Assembly: GCA_025360845.1 (NCBI GenBank)
Contig: JANYBJ010000320.1
Span: 1 to 42,731, forward strand
Source of the DNA: a bacterium
GTDB lineage: Bacteria; Verrucomicrobiota; Kiritimatiellia; RFP12; UBA1067
Direction of reading: 5' to 3'
DNA: 42,731 bases
Shown here: one piece after another, positions 7,060 through 16,452 of the stretch
How positions within the stretch are numbered: position 1 is the first letter of the stretch
How the letters are laid out: each line of letters opens with the position of its first letter
The notes under the pieces: generated by a model
Databases searched by the model: none
Seen by the model: the letters and a program-made list of their open reading frames with translations, nothing else
What the model was told of the DNA's origin: nothing
Program-made: the position numbers and the translations under genes

Positions 7060-10000
7060 CTAAAACTCGAACGCGTACGTCCCCGAAACCGCCCGCAGCG
7101 GCACGCTGCCTCGCGCCTCACCCAAAAGAGTCAGTCCCTTGGCTTGAGCCAGCGGCGCTCCGCCTTCGAGCACCTGCGCCGCCGACGCCACAGGCAAGAG
7201 GATGTCCGCTCGCGTGTTCGGCGGCACGACGACCTTGACCCGGTATTTCCCGGCCTCTTTCTTCCACTCGGAAACGATCTCGCCGTACATCGACGCGTAC
7301 GAGGTTGAGGCCCACATCAAGCCCTCCCCGATCACCGGCGCGACAACGAACTGACGATACCCCGGCTCCGTCGGCGAAATCCCGCCGACGCACGAGAACA
7401 GGTACTGCCCGCACGAGCCGAACGCATAGTGGTTGAACGAGTTCATGTTCGCATCCTGAAAGCCTTTGTCGGGCCGCCAGCCGTCCCAGCGCTCCCAGAT
7501 CGTCGTCGCGCCGAGCGTCACCGGATAGAGCCATGAGGGATACTCGCGCCGCAACAGCATGCGGTACGCCTCCGCGTCCAGCCCCGCGGCATGCAGCCCG
7601 GTCAGCAGACGAGGCGTGCCGATGAAACCGGTCGCCACGCAGTCTTTGAAGCGCTCGACCTCGGCTTTGAAACGCGCCGCCGCCTTTTCGCGCAGCGCGT
7701 CCGGAACGAGGCCCATCGTGAAGGCCAGCGCATAGCCGGTCTGACTGCTCTCCAGAATCGAGCCGTCCTCTTTGAAGAAGGCCTTGTCGAAGGCCGCGCG
7801 CGCCTCCTGCGCCATCGTGCCGAACTGCGACGCGTCGTCGCCCTTGCCGATCGCCGCCGCCATCTCGGACATCAGCCCCGCGAGATAGGACTGATAGGCC
7901 GTGCCACACACCTCGCCCTTGGCGCCGCCGCCCACGTTGAGCCAGTCGCCGTAGCTCCCCGCGCCGCGGATGTGGTTCGTGCAGGTCGACGAGAGCGTCA
8001 GGACGTGTTTCTTCATCTGCGCGTAGTGCGTCTCGATCACGCGCGTGTCGCCGTAAGTCCGGTAGAGCACGTAGGGACACACGACGCCCGCGTCGCCCCA
8101 GCCCGTGTTGCCTGCGCCGAGCTTGCCGTAGTAGGGCGCCATGTCGGCGAAGCCTTTGCCATCGACGAACGAGTCCTGGCACATGTCGAACAGCCATTTG
8201 CTGAAGAAGGCCGCCACATCGAAATTGTACACCGCCGTGGGCATGAAGAACTGCGCGTCCCCCGCCCACCCCGCACGCTCGTCGCGCTGCGGGCAGTCGG
8301 TGGGGATGCCCATCATGTTGCCGCGCTGCGACCACTGGATGTTCTGCGCCAGTCGCGTCAACAGCGGGTCGGAACAGGAGAATGTGCCCGTCTGCTTGAA
8401 CGACGTATGGAAGACGCGCCCCGTCAGCAGCGCCTTGTCGGGCTTCGCCTTAAGCCCGGACACCTCCGCGTAGCGGAACCCCATGTAGGTGAAGTGCGGC
8501 TCGTAGGTCTCGGCCCCGCCGCCGCGCAGCGTGTAGCGCACGGTCTGGCTCTGCTCCTTGCCCATTTTGCCCGCGTGAAGGTTCTCGCGGTAGACCGTGC
8601 CGTCGGGATTGAGCATCTCGTTGAAGAACAGCTCCACCGTATCGCCAGCCGTACCCTGCACCCTCAGCCGTGTCCAGCCCACCATGTTCTGCCCGAAATC
8701 GAAAACATACACGCCGGGCTTGGGTTCGGTCACGGCCACCGGCTTCAGCTCTTGGGTCACGCGGATCGGCTCGCTGCGCTGCCACGCCAGCGCCCCCGCA
8801 CGCACGGCGCGGTCGATCAGCGCGGGCTGCCAGCGGACGTCGGCCTTGAACCCGGGAGCGTCCCACCCGTCCATCTCCTTGCGCGCGTCGTACGTTTCGC
8901 CCTCATAGATGCCGGAGAAGCGCAGCGGGCCGTCCGCCGTTGCCTGCCACGCCTCGTCGGTCGCCACGGTCTGGCGCTTGCCGTCAGCGAACTCGATCTC
9001 CAGCTGCGCCTTGAGCCGCGGCTCGTAGCCGTACAGACAGATCTCGGGCGGCCAGCACTGCACGCGGCCGCAATACCAGCCGTTGCCCAAGAGCGCGCCC
9101 AGCGCGTTCGCGCCCGGACGCACCAGCGCCGTCACATCGTAGGCCTGCACCTGCACGCGCTTGTCATAGGCGGTCCACTCGGGCGCCAACAGCGCATCGC
9201 CCACGCGCTGCCCGTTGAGCCGCGCCTCATAAAGCCCCAGCGCCGTGACATAGAGCGTGGCCCGCACCGGCTTCGCCGATACCTCAAAATCACGCCTGAG
9301 ATACCGCGGGGTCTGAATCCGTTTGACCTGCGGCGCCTCGGCATCTTTTGTCTGCTCCGGCGCGGTGACGAAGGCGTTTTCAGGCGCGCTTGCCGTATTG
9401 CGCTTGCCCCCGATCTCGTATACGACCTCCAGCCGCTTGCCCCCGCCGATGGCCGGGTCGCCGAAAAGCTCGTTGCTGGCCTGCACCAGCAGCACGCCCC
9501 CTTTGGCGGCGACAATCTCCCGCACCTTATCGGTCACGGTGTTGATCTTCTTTTCCTCGGGTATGCCGTAGACCGCGCTGATGACCGTCAGTTTGGGAGG
9601 CTCTGTCTTCGCGGCAGCGTCCTCCGGCAACACCTCTTCCACCCTCAACCACTCGGCCCGCCAATCCGACACATGCAACAGACCCATGCTCCATAGCGCA
9701 CCGGCGCTCCAAGACGTCTCGCGTTCGTCCTGATCCCACGCGCGGACTTTCCAGTAACAGCGGTCACGCGCGACAAGCGGACGACCTTTGTAAGCGATCT
9801 GGATGCTCTTCTCCGAACGCACGCGCCCCGAGTCCCACAGGTCAGCATCGCCCTTCGCCAGCGCTTCGGGCGAGGAGGCCACGAGAATCTGATACGCCGT
9901 CTGTGCGGCACCCCTGCCGCCCGAGTCGTCCTTCATGGTCCACGAGAGCCGCGGCTCGCGTTCGCCGATGCCGAGCGGATTCACCCGATACTCGCAGCGC

Positions 10001-10074
10001 AAATTCTCCAGTGTCACCGCCTGCCCCCAAACCGCCCACGCGCCCGCCATAAGCCCAAGAAACAAACCCTTCAT
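7060..10074 (-). CDS. Secreted alpha-L-rhamnosidase (GH78)
   Basis: The track ORF has 1020 aa. The internal ATG at 10074 gives a proper signal peptide (MKGLFLGLMAGAWAVWGQA) and has a G-rich ribosome-binding site, so 1004 aa is preferred. The order of parts is Fn3-like N-terminal domain (NPLGIGEREPRLSW), beta domains typical of bacterial rhamnosidases (YLRRDFEV, LGNGWYCGR), then the (alpha/alpha)6 catalytic barrel with the family signature CPQRDERAGWAGD around residue 600, and MNSFNHYAFGS near residue 900, followed by a beta-sandwich cap. It should release terminal L-rhamnose from polysaccharides outside the cytoplasm. An insertion of about 80 residues near residues 165-240 separates the N-terminal domain from the first beta domain. 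It lies 56 nt downstream of aspS. Confidence 0.95.
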   Translation of the reverse strand: MKGLFLGLMAGAWAVWGQAVTLENLRCEYRVNPLGIGEREPRLSWTMKDDSGGRGAAQTAYQILVASSPEALAKGDADLWDSGRVRSEKSIQIAYKGRPLVARDRCYWKVRAWDQDERETSWSAGALWSMGLLHVSDWRAEWLRVEEVLPEDAAAKTEPPKLTVISAVYGIPEEKKINTVTDKVREIVAAKGGVLLVQASNELFGDPAIGGGKRLEVVYEIGGKRNTASAPENAFVTAPEQTKDAEAPQVKRIQTPRYLRRDFEVSAKPVRATLYVTALGLYEARLNGQRVGDALLAPEWTAYDKRVQVQAYDVTALVRPGANALGALLGNGWYCGRVQCWPPEICLYGYEPRLKAQLEIEFADGKRQTVATDEAWQATADGPLRFSGIYEGETYDARKEMDGWDAPGFKADVRWQPALIDRAVRAGALAWQRSEPIRVTQELKPVAVTEPKPGVYVFDFGQNMVGWTRLRVQGTAGDTVELFFNEMLNPDGTVYRENLHAGKMGKEQSQTVRYTLRGGGAETYEPHFTYMGFRYAEVSGLKAKPDKALLTGRVFHTSFKQTGTFSCSDPLLTRLAQNIQWSQRGNMMGIPTDCPQRDERAGWAGDAQFFMPTAVYNFDVAAFFSKWLFDMCQDSFVDGKGFADMAPYYGKLGAGNTGWGDAGVVCPYVLYRTYGDTRVIETHYAQMKKHVLTLSSTCTNHIRGAGSYGDWLNVGGGAKGEVCGTAYQSYLAGLMSEMAAAIGKGDDASQFGTMAQEARAAFDKAFFKEDGSILESSQTGYALAFTMGLVPDALREKAAARFKAEVERFKDCVATGFIGTPRLLTGLHAAGLDAEAYRMLLRREYPSWLYPVTLGATTIWERWDGWRPDKGFQDANMNSFNHYAFGSCGQYLFSCVGGISPTEPGYRQFVVAPVIGEGLMWASTSYASMYGEIVSEWKKEAGKYRVKVVVPPNTRADILLPVASAAQVLEGGAPLAQAKGLTLLGEARGSVPLRAVSGTYAFEF

Positions 10075-10130
10075 TTCATCCCCCCCCGTCAAATAAAATC
10101 CCTCGCAAGGAGCCCAGAGCAACGGCAGCC

Positions 10131-11921
10131 TTACGGCGCGGCAGGAATTTGCAGCTCGTGGCCGCGGATCTTGATATGCAGCTCGCGCAACTGTTTCTCG
10201 GAGACATCCGATGGCGCGTTCATCATCAGGTCCTGGGCCTTCTGGTTCATCGGGAATGCGATCACCTCGCGGATGTTGTCCTCGCCCGCGAGCAGCATGA
10301 CCATGCGGTCGACGCCCGGGGCGATGCCGCCGTGCGGCGGCGCGCCGTAGCGGAAGGCGTTCAGCAGGCAGGAGAACTTTTCCTCCACCACTTCGGGGCC
10401 GTACCCGGCGATTTCGAACGCCTTGTACATGATCTCCGGGAGGTGGTTGCGGATCGCGCCGCTGGAGAGTTCGATGCCGTTGCAGACCACATCGTACTGG
10501 AAGGCGAGGATGTCGAGCGGGTGCTTGTTGAGCAGCGCGTCCATGCCGCCCTGAGGCATGGAGAACGGGTTGTGCGAGAAAGCGGTCGCGCCGGTCTCCG
10601 GATCCTTCTCGAACATCGGGAAGTCCACGATCCAGCAGAACTTGAAGACGTTCTTGTCGATCAGCTCCAAGTCACGCCCGAGCTTGACGCGGAGGTCGCC
10701 GCCCATCTTGGCGGCCTTCTCGGCCTCGTCGCAGAGGAAAAAGATCACGTCGCCATCCTTGGCGTTGCCCATCGACGCGAGTGCGGCCAGCTCCTCCGGC
10801 TTCAGGAACTTCTGGATCGGACCCTTGACCGTGTCGCCGTCCCAGATCAGGTAGGCGAGTCCCTTAGAGCCGAGCGTCTTGGCGTGATCGCCCAGCTTGT
10901 CGAAGAAGCTGCGGGGCTTGTCCTTGATGCCTTTGACCGGAATCGCGCGCACCGCGGAGCCGGCCTTGACGGCGGCGGCGAAGGCGTTGAAGCCGGAGTT
11001 CTTGAACACCTCCGAGCAGTCGAACATCTCGATCGGAATGCGCAGGTCGGGCTTGTCGCTGCCGTATTTCAGCATCGACTCGCGGTAGGGGATGCGGATC
11101 CACGGTGTGGCGTCAACCGTCTTTTTCGAGAAAGTCGAGAATGTTTTGGAGATCACGTCCTCGACCACGGCGAAGATGTCCTCCTGCGTCACGTACGACA
11201 TCTCCATGTCGAGCTGATAGAACTCGCCCGGCGAGCGGTCGGCGCGCGCGTCCTCGTCGCGGAAGCAGGGCGCGATCTGGAAGTAGCGGTCGAAGCCGGC
11301 CACCATCAGGAGCTGCTTGAAGAGCTGCGGGGCCTGCGGCAGCGCGTAGAACTTACCGTGGTGTACGCGGCTGGGCACGAGGTAGTCGCGAGCGCCTTCG
11401 GGCGAGCTGCACGTCAGGATCGGCGTCTGATACTCGTTGAAGCCGTGCGCCTCCATCGCCTTGCGAAGGAAGGAGATGATCTTGGAGCGAAACACGATGT
11501 TGTTGTGGATGCGCGCGCGGCGAAGGTCAAGGAAGCGGTATTTCAGGCGCAGGTCCTCGGCTCCGTCCTCGTCGCCCGGCAGGTAGAGCGGGGTCTGCTC
11601 TGAGGCTGCCTCGACAATACACTCGTTGGCGACCAGTTCGACTTCGCCGGTGGGGAGGTCGGGGTTGATCGTGGAGGGCTCGCGCAGGGTGACCTCGCCG
11701 ACGACGGTGATGACGGTCTCCAGCTTCGCCTTGCTCAGGGTTTCAAAAAACGAGCGGCTGGGGTGAACCACGACCTGGGTCATGCCGTAGTGGTCGCGGA
11801 GGTCGATGAAGAGGATGCCGCCGTGGTCGCGGACCCGGAAGATCCAGCCGGAGAGTTTGGCGGTCGCGGCCGCGTCGCTCGCGCGGAGTTGGTTACACGT
11901 GTGAGTGCGGTAAAGATGCAT
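10131..11921 (-). CDS. aspS: Aspartyl-tRNA synthetase (bacterial type)
   Basis: A 596-aa class II aminoacyl-tRNA synthetase of normal bacterial length. An N-terminal OB-fold anticodon-binding domain (LSGWIFRVRDHGGILFIDLRD) is followed by the catalytic core with motif 2 (ACFRDEDARADRSPGEFYQLDMEMSYV), the bacterial GAD insertion and motif 3 (GGIAPGVDRMVMLLAGEDNIREVIAFP). It charges tRNA-Asp; many PVC bacteria use a non-discriminating form that also charges tRNA-Asn, which cannot be decided here. The start is supported by AAGGAA upstream. Confidence 0.97.
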   Translation of the reverse strand: MHLYRTHTCNQLRASDAAATAKLSGWIFRVRDHGGILFIDLRDHYGMTQVVVHPSRSFFETLSKAKLETVITVVGEVTLREPSTINPDLPTGEVELVANECIVEAASEQTPLYLPGDEDGAEDLRLKYRFLDLRRARIHNNIVFRSKIISFLRKAMEAHGFNEYQTPILTCSSPEGARDYLVPSRVHHGKFYALPQAPQLFKQLLMVAGFDRYFQIAPCFRDEDARADRSPGEFYQLDMEMSYVTQEDIFAVVEDVISKTFSTFSKKTVDATPWIRIPYRESMLKYGSDKPDLRIPIEMFDCSEVFKNSGFNAFAAAVKAGSAVRAIPVKGIKDKPRSFFDKLGDHAKTLGSKGLAYLIWDGDTVKGPIQKFLKPEELAALASMGNAKDGDVIFFLCDEAEKAAKMGGDLRVKLGRDLELIDKNVFKFCWIVDFPMFEKDPETGATAFSHNPFSMPQGGMDALLNKHPLDILAFQYDVVCNGIELSSGAIRNHLPEIMYKAFEIAGYGPEVVEEKFSCLLNAFRYGAPPHGGIAPGVDRMVMLLAGEDNIREVIAFPMNQKAQDLMMNAPSDVSEKQLRELHIKIRGHELQIPAAP

Positions 11922-12003
11922 GGGTTATTCCTTAAAATGAGCCCAAAGTTTAACAGAAAACAGAGGGAGGCGTCACGGCGGAATTTCGCTTTGCTGAAGC
12001 CGG

Positions 12004-15000
12004 CTACCGCAATTTGATCAGGGTGGCTGACTTGTCGTGCAGGACGGTCAGCATGCCGGTTCCGGAGAAGTGCGCGTCGTCCTTGGTTGTCGCGGCGCTG
12101 CCGGTTGATCCATAGGTGCCGACGCGCTGCAGCTTGCCATGTAGCCACAGCCAGCCCACAGTCTCGTTCACGCCGCCGGCCAGATCCACCTTGGCCGTGC
12201 CGCCGTCCGCAACGGTGAGCGTCGCGGCGTCGGCGATAGCGGACGACGTCTGGAGCGAAAGGGTGCCTGTGGCCGCAACCGTGACGTTGGTGCTGTTGCC
12301 GAGCGTGCCGGCGCCGCTCACCGCCAGCACGCCGCCGCTCACCGTGAAGTTGCCGACGGTGCTGCTGGCGCCGGTGAGCGTCAGGCTGCCGCCGCCGGTT
12401 TTGACGAGGCTGAGCGCGCCGGTCAAAGCTCCCGGATAGGACAGGGTGTCGCTCTGGTTGACCGTCAGCGTGGCGGGCGTGGGGCTAGTGATGATGAGCA
12501 CGCCGGGCGCGGGCTCAAATTTCTCGATGCCGGTTACGGTCTGGTCGAAGCCGTTCAAGTCGACGGTGCCGTTGGGACCCCAGGAGATGCCGCCGATCTT
12601 GAGCCGGGTGGTCGGCGGCAAAGCGTTGGCGACATCCGTCCGCAAGGTGCCGTTCGCGACCATCGTGTCGCCCCATGAGTTCCCCGCTACCCCAATGACC
12701 GTCAGGCCGGAGGTGTCGGTCCAGAAAGTCCCCGACCCGAGATTGAGGGGCAGGTTGGAGAAGGCGATCGTGCCCGCGGCGTTGATCACGAAGAAGGGGT
12801 TCGAAGCCGTGACGCCGCCCGTGATGTTGAGGCGGGTGCCTTCTGAGGCATAGAAACGGGCGCTCGACGTGGTGATCGGCCCGCTGATCGTGTTGGTTCC
12901 GCCCCAGTTGCAGATACATGAGCCGTTGACCGACCCGCCGACGATGGTGATCGGCTCTGTCAGGGTGAGCCCGCCGACGAGGCCGATCCAGGCGCTGCTG
13001 CCGGAGGGTGTGACCGTGTTGATGACGGTGCCTCCGGCTGTGGAACCCAGGGCTGAAGAACTGAACAGGAGAATGCCGCCGTTCTCGATGGTTGTGACGC
13101 CGTCGTAGGTGTTATTGCCAGCGAGTTGGAGTGTGCCGTTGCCGGTCTTGGTGATCCCCATGGGGAAGTCGCCATCGCTGATGGCACCAGTAAAGTCCAA
13201 GCGGGTGTCTGCCCCCGGAGCGTTGCTGACGTCCCACGTCTGAGGCTCGTCAAGTGTCACCTGTTCGGCCACCCTGTAGAGACGGTAGCCGGACGACGGA
13301 GAGGCGGCGGCGATGCCGCCCAGCCCGAGGGTCAGCGCGCCGCCGCCGTTTGCGAGGATGAAGTCGCCGCGGTTGAAGGTGATGCCGTACAGGCTCGCCT
13401 GCGTGTTCACCGTCGCCGAGCTGCCGCCCGTACCGAAGGTGGCGTAGGCGGTGCCGTCGAGCGCCGGCGTCGCGTCGCCGACCCAGTTTTCCGGGGTGCT
13501 CAAGAGGGTGTCTGCGCCGCCCGCGTCCCAGGTGGCTTGGACGGGCGTGATCGGCGGATTACTCAACACGCGAATCTTCCCGCTGCCGCCGAAGTGGCTG
13601 TCGTCGAGCGTGCCGGCACCGCTGCCCGTGGCGCCGTAGGTGCCCCTCCGCTGCGGGACGCCGCCCAGAATCAGCGAGCCCACCGTCTCCGTGAGGCTCG
13701 AGTCGATCAACACCTTCGCGCCGCCGTCCTCGATGGAGAGGCTGGCGTTGTCCGCGATCGCCGTTCCGGTCTGCAGCTCCAACACGCCGCCTGCCACCAG
13801 AAGGTTCGTGCTGTTGCCGAGACTGGCCGTGGCGGCCACCACCAGGGTTCCGTTGCTCACAATGAAGTCGCCGGTCGTCGTGGTGCCCGCGCTCTCCAGG
13901 GTTAATTTTCCCGTCCCTGTTTTGCACAGGCCTGCTGCTCCGGTAAACGAACCGTCGAAGCTTTGGGTGCTGCCTTGATTGACTGTCAGGAGGGCGGGCG
14001 TCGCACTGGTAATGACGCGCGTGCCCGTGTTCGGCGACCCCCACGTCAGCAGTTCGCTGGCGGTCTGGCCGCACCCGTTCAAATCCACCGTCCCATTCTG
14101 GGAGTAGCCGACGCCCACAATCAGACTGGCTGCGGGTGGGAGAGCGTTCGGGACATCCAACCGTAAGGTTCCTCCCGCGACCAACGTAGAGCCCCAGATA
14201 TTCCCGGAAACGCCCACGACCGTGAGTCCGCCTGCATCCGTCCAGAAAATCTTCGCACCCAGGCTGAGGGGCATCGTGTTGAACACCACGGCGGCTGAGG
14301 AATTGATGACGAAAAGCCCGCCGCTGTCGCTCTGTGTGACGCCGCCGGAAATGACCAGCGTTCCGCCTTGGATCTGGAACCGGACCTGATTGTAGCAGGT
14401 GATCGGTCCGCTCAGGGTGTTGTCGCCCCAGCTCGCCAAGGTGCCCCCGTTATTCAGTTCGCCGTCCAGCACCAGGGGTTCTGCCAGAGTGATGTTATTG
14501 CCGAGGTAGATGTAACCGCCCAACGTGCCCATGACGGTCGTGTTGCCGGCGGTGCTGCCAAGGGCGTTGGAGTGGAGGACCACGACTGTCCCGTTACTCA
14601 CGGTGACGTCTCCTGCAAAGGTGCTGTCACCCCGAAGCCACAGGTTCTTGCCGCCTGCCTTGACCAGGCCTCCAGCGCCGCTCAGGGTTCCGTTTAAAGT
14701 GATGTCTCCTGCGGCGGCGTTGACGGTCCGCGTGCCATTGAGAATCATGGGCAGGTTGACGGTCTGGTTGTCGTTGTCGCTGTTCACCAGGTCGCCGCCC
14801 AAGGTGAGCCGGTTGCCCGAGAGGGTGAACGCGCCCGCGCCGCTGTTGAAGGTGATGCCGGAGAACGAAATGCCGTCGGCCAGATCATTGGAGTTCTCCA
14901 GCTTCTGCGCTCCGCCGAAAAAGAGCGCGTCGCTCTCGGCGGGTGCTGAGGCGTCCCCGTCCCAGTTGTAGACCGTGCTCCAGTTGGCGTCGCTGCCTCC

Positions 15001-15081
15001 GCCGTCCCAGATGCGGTCTGCGGCGCTCACGGTGAGAGTGATAGCCGTCAATGCCAACGTCAACGTTACCTGATTGATCAT
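12004..15081 (-). CDS. Secreted autotransporter-associated beta-strand repeat protein
   Basis: The ATG at 15081 (MINQVTLTLALTAITLTVSAADRIWDGGG) gives a signal peptide and a GGAAGGA site, so 1025 aa is preferred over the 1041-aa track ORF. The protein is made of Gly/Thr/Ser/Asn-rich beta-strand repeats (LVKAGGKNLWLRG, LCKTGTGKLTLESAG, LVKTGGGSLTLTGAS), the PATR-type repeat of large surface beta-helices. Two halves are homologous: each runs SGPIT, FWTD.(G)GLTV(I/V)GV, NGTVDLNG, GTYG.TGS and ends D(D)(S/A)HF.G(S/T)G. Neither a barrel domain nor a PEP-CTERM signal is seen, so the export and anchoring route is unclear. Probably an adhesin or surface fibre; function unknown. Confidence 0.85.
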   Translation of the reverse strand: MINQVTLTLALTAITLTVSAADRIWDGGGSDANWSTVYNWDGDASAPAESDALFFGGAQKLENSNDLADGISFSGITFNSGAGAFTLSGNRLTLGGDLVNSDNDNQTVNLPMILNGTRTVNAAAGDITLNGTLSGAGGLVKAGGKNLWLRGDSTFAGDVTVSNGTVVVLHSNALGSTAGNTTVMGTLGGYIYLGNNITLAEPLVLDGELNNGGTLASWGDNTLSGPITCYNQVRFQIQGGTLVISGGVTQSDSGGLFVINSSAAVVFNTMPLSLGAKIFWTDAGGLTVVGVSGNIWGSTLVAGGTLRLDVPNALPPAASLIVGVGYSQNGTVDLNGCGQTASELLTWGSPNTGTRVITSATPALLTVNQGSTQSFDGSFTGAAGLCKTGTGKLTLESAGTTTTGDFIVSNGTLVVAATASLGNSTNLLVAGGVLELQTGTAIADNASLSIEDGGAKVLIDSSLTETVGSLILGGVPQRRGTYGATGSGAGTLDDSHFGGSGKIRVLSNPPITPVQATWDAGGADTLLSTPENWVGDATPALDGTAYATFGTGGSSATVNTQASLYGITFNRGDFILANGGGALTLGLGGIAAASPSSGYRLYRVAEQVTLDEPQTWDVSNAPGADTRLDFTGAISDGDFPMGITKTGNGTLQLAGNNTYDGVTTIENGGILLFSSSALGSTAGGTVINTVTPSGSSAWIGLVGGLTLTEPITIVGGSVNGSCICNWGGTNTISGPITTSSARFYASEGTRLNITGGVTASNPFFVINAAGTIAFSNLPLNLGSGTFWTDTSGLTVIGVAGNSWGDTMVANGTLRTDVANALPPTTRLKIGGISWGPNGTVDLNGFDQTVTGIEKFEPAPGVLIITSPTPATLTVNQSDTLSYPGALTGALSLVKTGGGSLTLTGASSTVGNFTVSGGVLAVSGAGTLGNSTNVTVAATGTLSLQTSSAIADAATLTVADGGTAKVDLAGGVNETVGWLWLHGKLQRVGTYGSTGSAATTKDDAHFSGTGMLTVLHDKSATLIKLR

Positions 15082-15116
15082 GGTTGATATCCTTCCACTA
15101 GCATCCCATAGGCTTG

Positions 15117-15178
15117 ACCGGTGACACACCGGTTCCGATGAATGGCACCTATTATGCGGGGGGGGTGAAAAGAGTCAA
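15117..15178 (-). promoter_or_regulatory. Promoter and operator-like palindrome of the beta-repeat protein gene
   Basis: On the minus strand TTGACT (15173-15178) and CATAAT (15151-15156) are 16 bp apart. Just downstream of the predicted transcription start lies ACCGGTG-ACA-CACCGGT (15117-15133), a palindrome with perfect 7-bp arms. Its place right after the start suggests a repressor site. A run of eight G (C on the coding strand) fills the promoter spacer. Confidence 0.5.
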
Positions 15179-15324
15179 TCCAGAACTCCCCCACAAATTT
15201 CTTTCATCAAGTGTAATACAAAGGGACAGGTATTTAGTAGTAAATTGTCGTTGCTGTCGTTCGGGTGCGGTGATATGATGGTGGGCATCTGGATTGGGAC
15301 GGGATGATTAGGAAGGGGGGCGGC

Positions 15325-16347
15325 ATGAGGCGCGCGCGGGTGAAAGCTGAGGGAGTCGGGTGTTACCATGTGGTGAGCCGGATCGTGGATCGCACCTTCC
15401 GGCTGGACGACAGGGAGAAAGAGGTCTTCCGGGGCACGATGCGTCGCGCGGCGGCGTTCTGCGGCGTGCGGGTGCTCACCTACGCGGTCATGGCGAACCA
15501 CTTCCACCTGCTGGTCGAGGTGCCCGAGCCGACCGGGGTGGATGAGTCCGAGCTTGTGCGGCGGATGACGATTCTCTACGGCAAGGCCCATGTGGCCAAT
15601 GCCCTTCGGCAGTGGGCCGAGTGGCGGCGGACGGGCGCGGGGCATCTCGTCGAAGAGCAGCAGGGCAGGCTGCGGGCGCGGATGTTCGATCTCAGCGCGT
15701 TCGTGAAGACCGTCAAGCAGCGCTACAGCATGTCCTACAACGGACGCTACGGCCGCAGGGGGACGCTCTGGGAAGACCGCTTCAAGAGTGTTCTGGTTGA
15801 AAACGCGGAGAGCGCGAAGGCGGCGGTCGCGGCGTACATCGACCTCAACCCCGTGCGTGCGAAGATCGTCGCGGACCCCAAGGACTACCGCTGGAGCGGC
15901 TACGGCGAGGCGTGCGCGGGCGGCAAGCTCGCGCGGGATGGTCTGACCGCGGTGCATGCCTCGCGCCACCTCGAGCAGCAAGGCGACTGGCGGCACGCGG
16001 CCCGGCGCTACCGCGTGCTGCTCTACACCGCCGGCGAGGAGAAGCGCGAGGCGTTCAGCGAAAGGGTCAAGCGGTCGGGCCTCGCGACGGCCGAGGTCGA
16101 CCGCGTGATCGGGGTCGGCGGGAAACTGACGCTCCAGCAGGCGCTGCGCTGCCGGGTCAGGTACTTCACAGACGGCATGGTCTTGGGCAGCCAGGCCTTC
16201 GTGGACGGGGTGTTCGAGAGCAACCGGCGCTTTTTCGGCCCGAAACGCAAAGACGGCGCGCGCAAGATGCGCCTGGCAGACTGGGGCGGTCTGCGCGTGG
16301 CACGCGCGTTGCGCGTCGCGCCCGTGCAGGTCCCGATGACGACATGA
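15325..16347 (+). CDS. REP-associated tyrosine transposase (Y1/IS200-like HUH family)
   Basis: About 340 aa. The N-terminus has the family pattern GVGCYHVVSRIVDRTFRLDDREKE, and the HUH motif is visible in AVMANHFHLLVE. The middle has RRGTLWEDRFKSVLVE and AYIDLNPVRAKIV, the standard blocks of RAYT proteins, with the catalytic Tyr expected in the helix around KTVKQRYSMSYN. It ends with an additional region of about 120 aa. Two starts are possible; the ATG at 15325 follows AGGAAGGGGGG and is preferred to 15304. RAYTs are single-copy domesticated transposases linked to dispersed palindromes, and GC-rich hairpins occur elsewhere in this window. Confidence 0.9.
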   Translation: MRRARVKAEGVGCYHVVSRIVDRTFRLDDREKEVFRGTMRRAAAFCGVRVLTYAVMANHFHLLVEVPEPTGVDESELVRRMTILYGKAHVANALRQWAEWRRTGAGHLVEEQQGRLRARMFDLSAFVKTVKQRYSMSYNGRYGRRGTLWEDRFKSVLVENAESAKAAVAAYIDLNPVRAKIVADPKDYRWSGYGEACAGGKLARDGLTAVHASRHLEQQGDWRHAARRYRVLLYTAGEEKREAFSERVKRSGLATAEVDRVIGVGGKLTLQQALRCRVRYFTDGMVLGSQAFVDGVFESNRRFFGPKRKDGARKMRLADWGGLRVARALRVAPVQVPMTT

Positions 16348-16384
16348 GAGCGTACAAAGAGCCAACTTATGAACGCATTTCAAA

Positions 16385-16444
16385 CGACAACGCTCAACGC
16401 CGAAGTTGTTACACTTAGGCGTTGAGTGTTGAAAGTTGAGCGTT
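16385..16444. repeat. GCTCAAC heptad arrays forming a hairpin
   Basis: CGACAAC, GCTCAAC, GCC on the left arm face GGC, GTTGAGT, GTTGAAA, GTTGAGC, GTT on the right. The inner 14 bases (16388-16401 with 16418-16431) pair with one G-T wobble, so this can be the terminator of the convergent transposase and serC genes. Arrays of the same 7-bp unit recur at 36399 and 41422. Confidence 0.8.
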
Positions 16445-16452
16445 CTCTCGGG

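Noticed and set aside
7591-9696. 701-aa plus-strand ORF over the rhamnosidase
   Set aside because: Shadow frame with His/Arg/Leu-rich low-information sequence; the GH78 signature is on the other strand.
10149-11603. 484-aa plus-strand ORF opposite aspS
   Set aside because: Antisense shadow of a clear aspartyl-tRNA synthetase gene.
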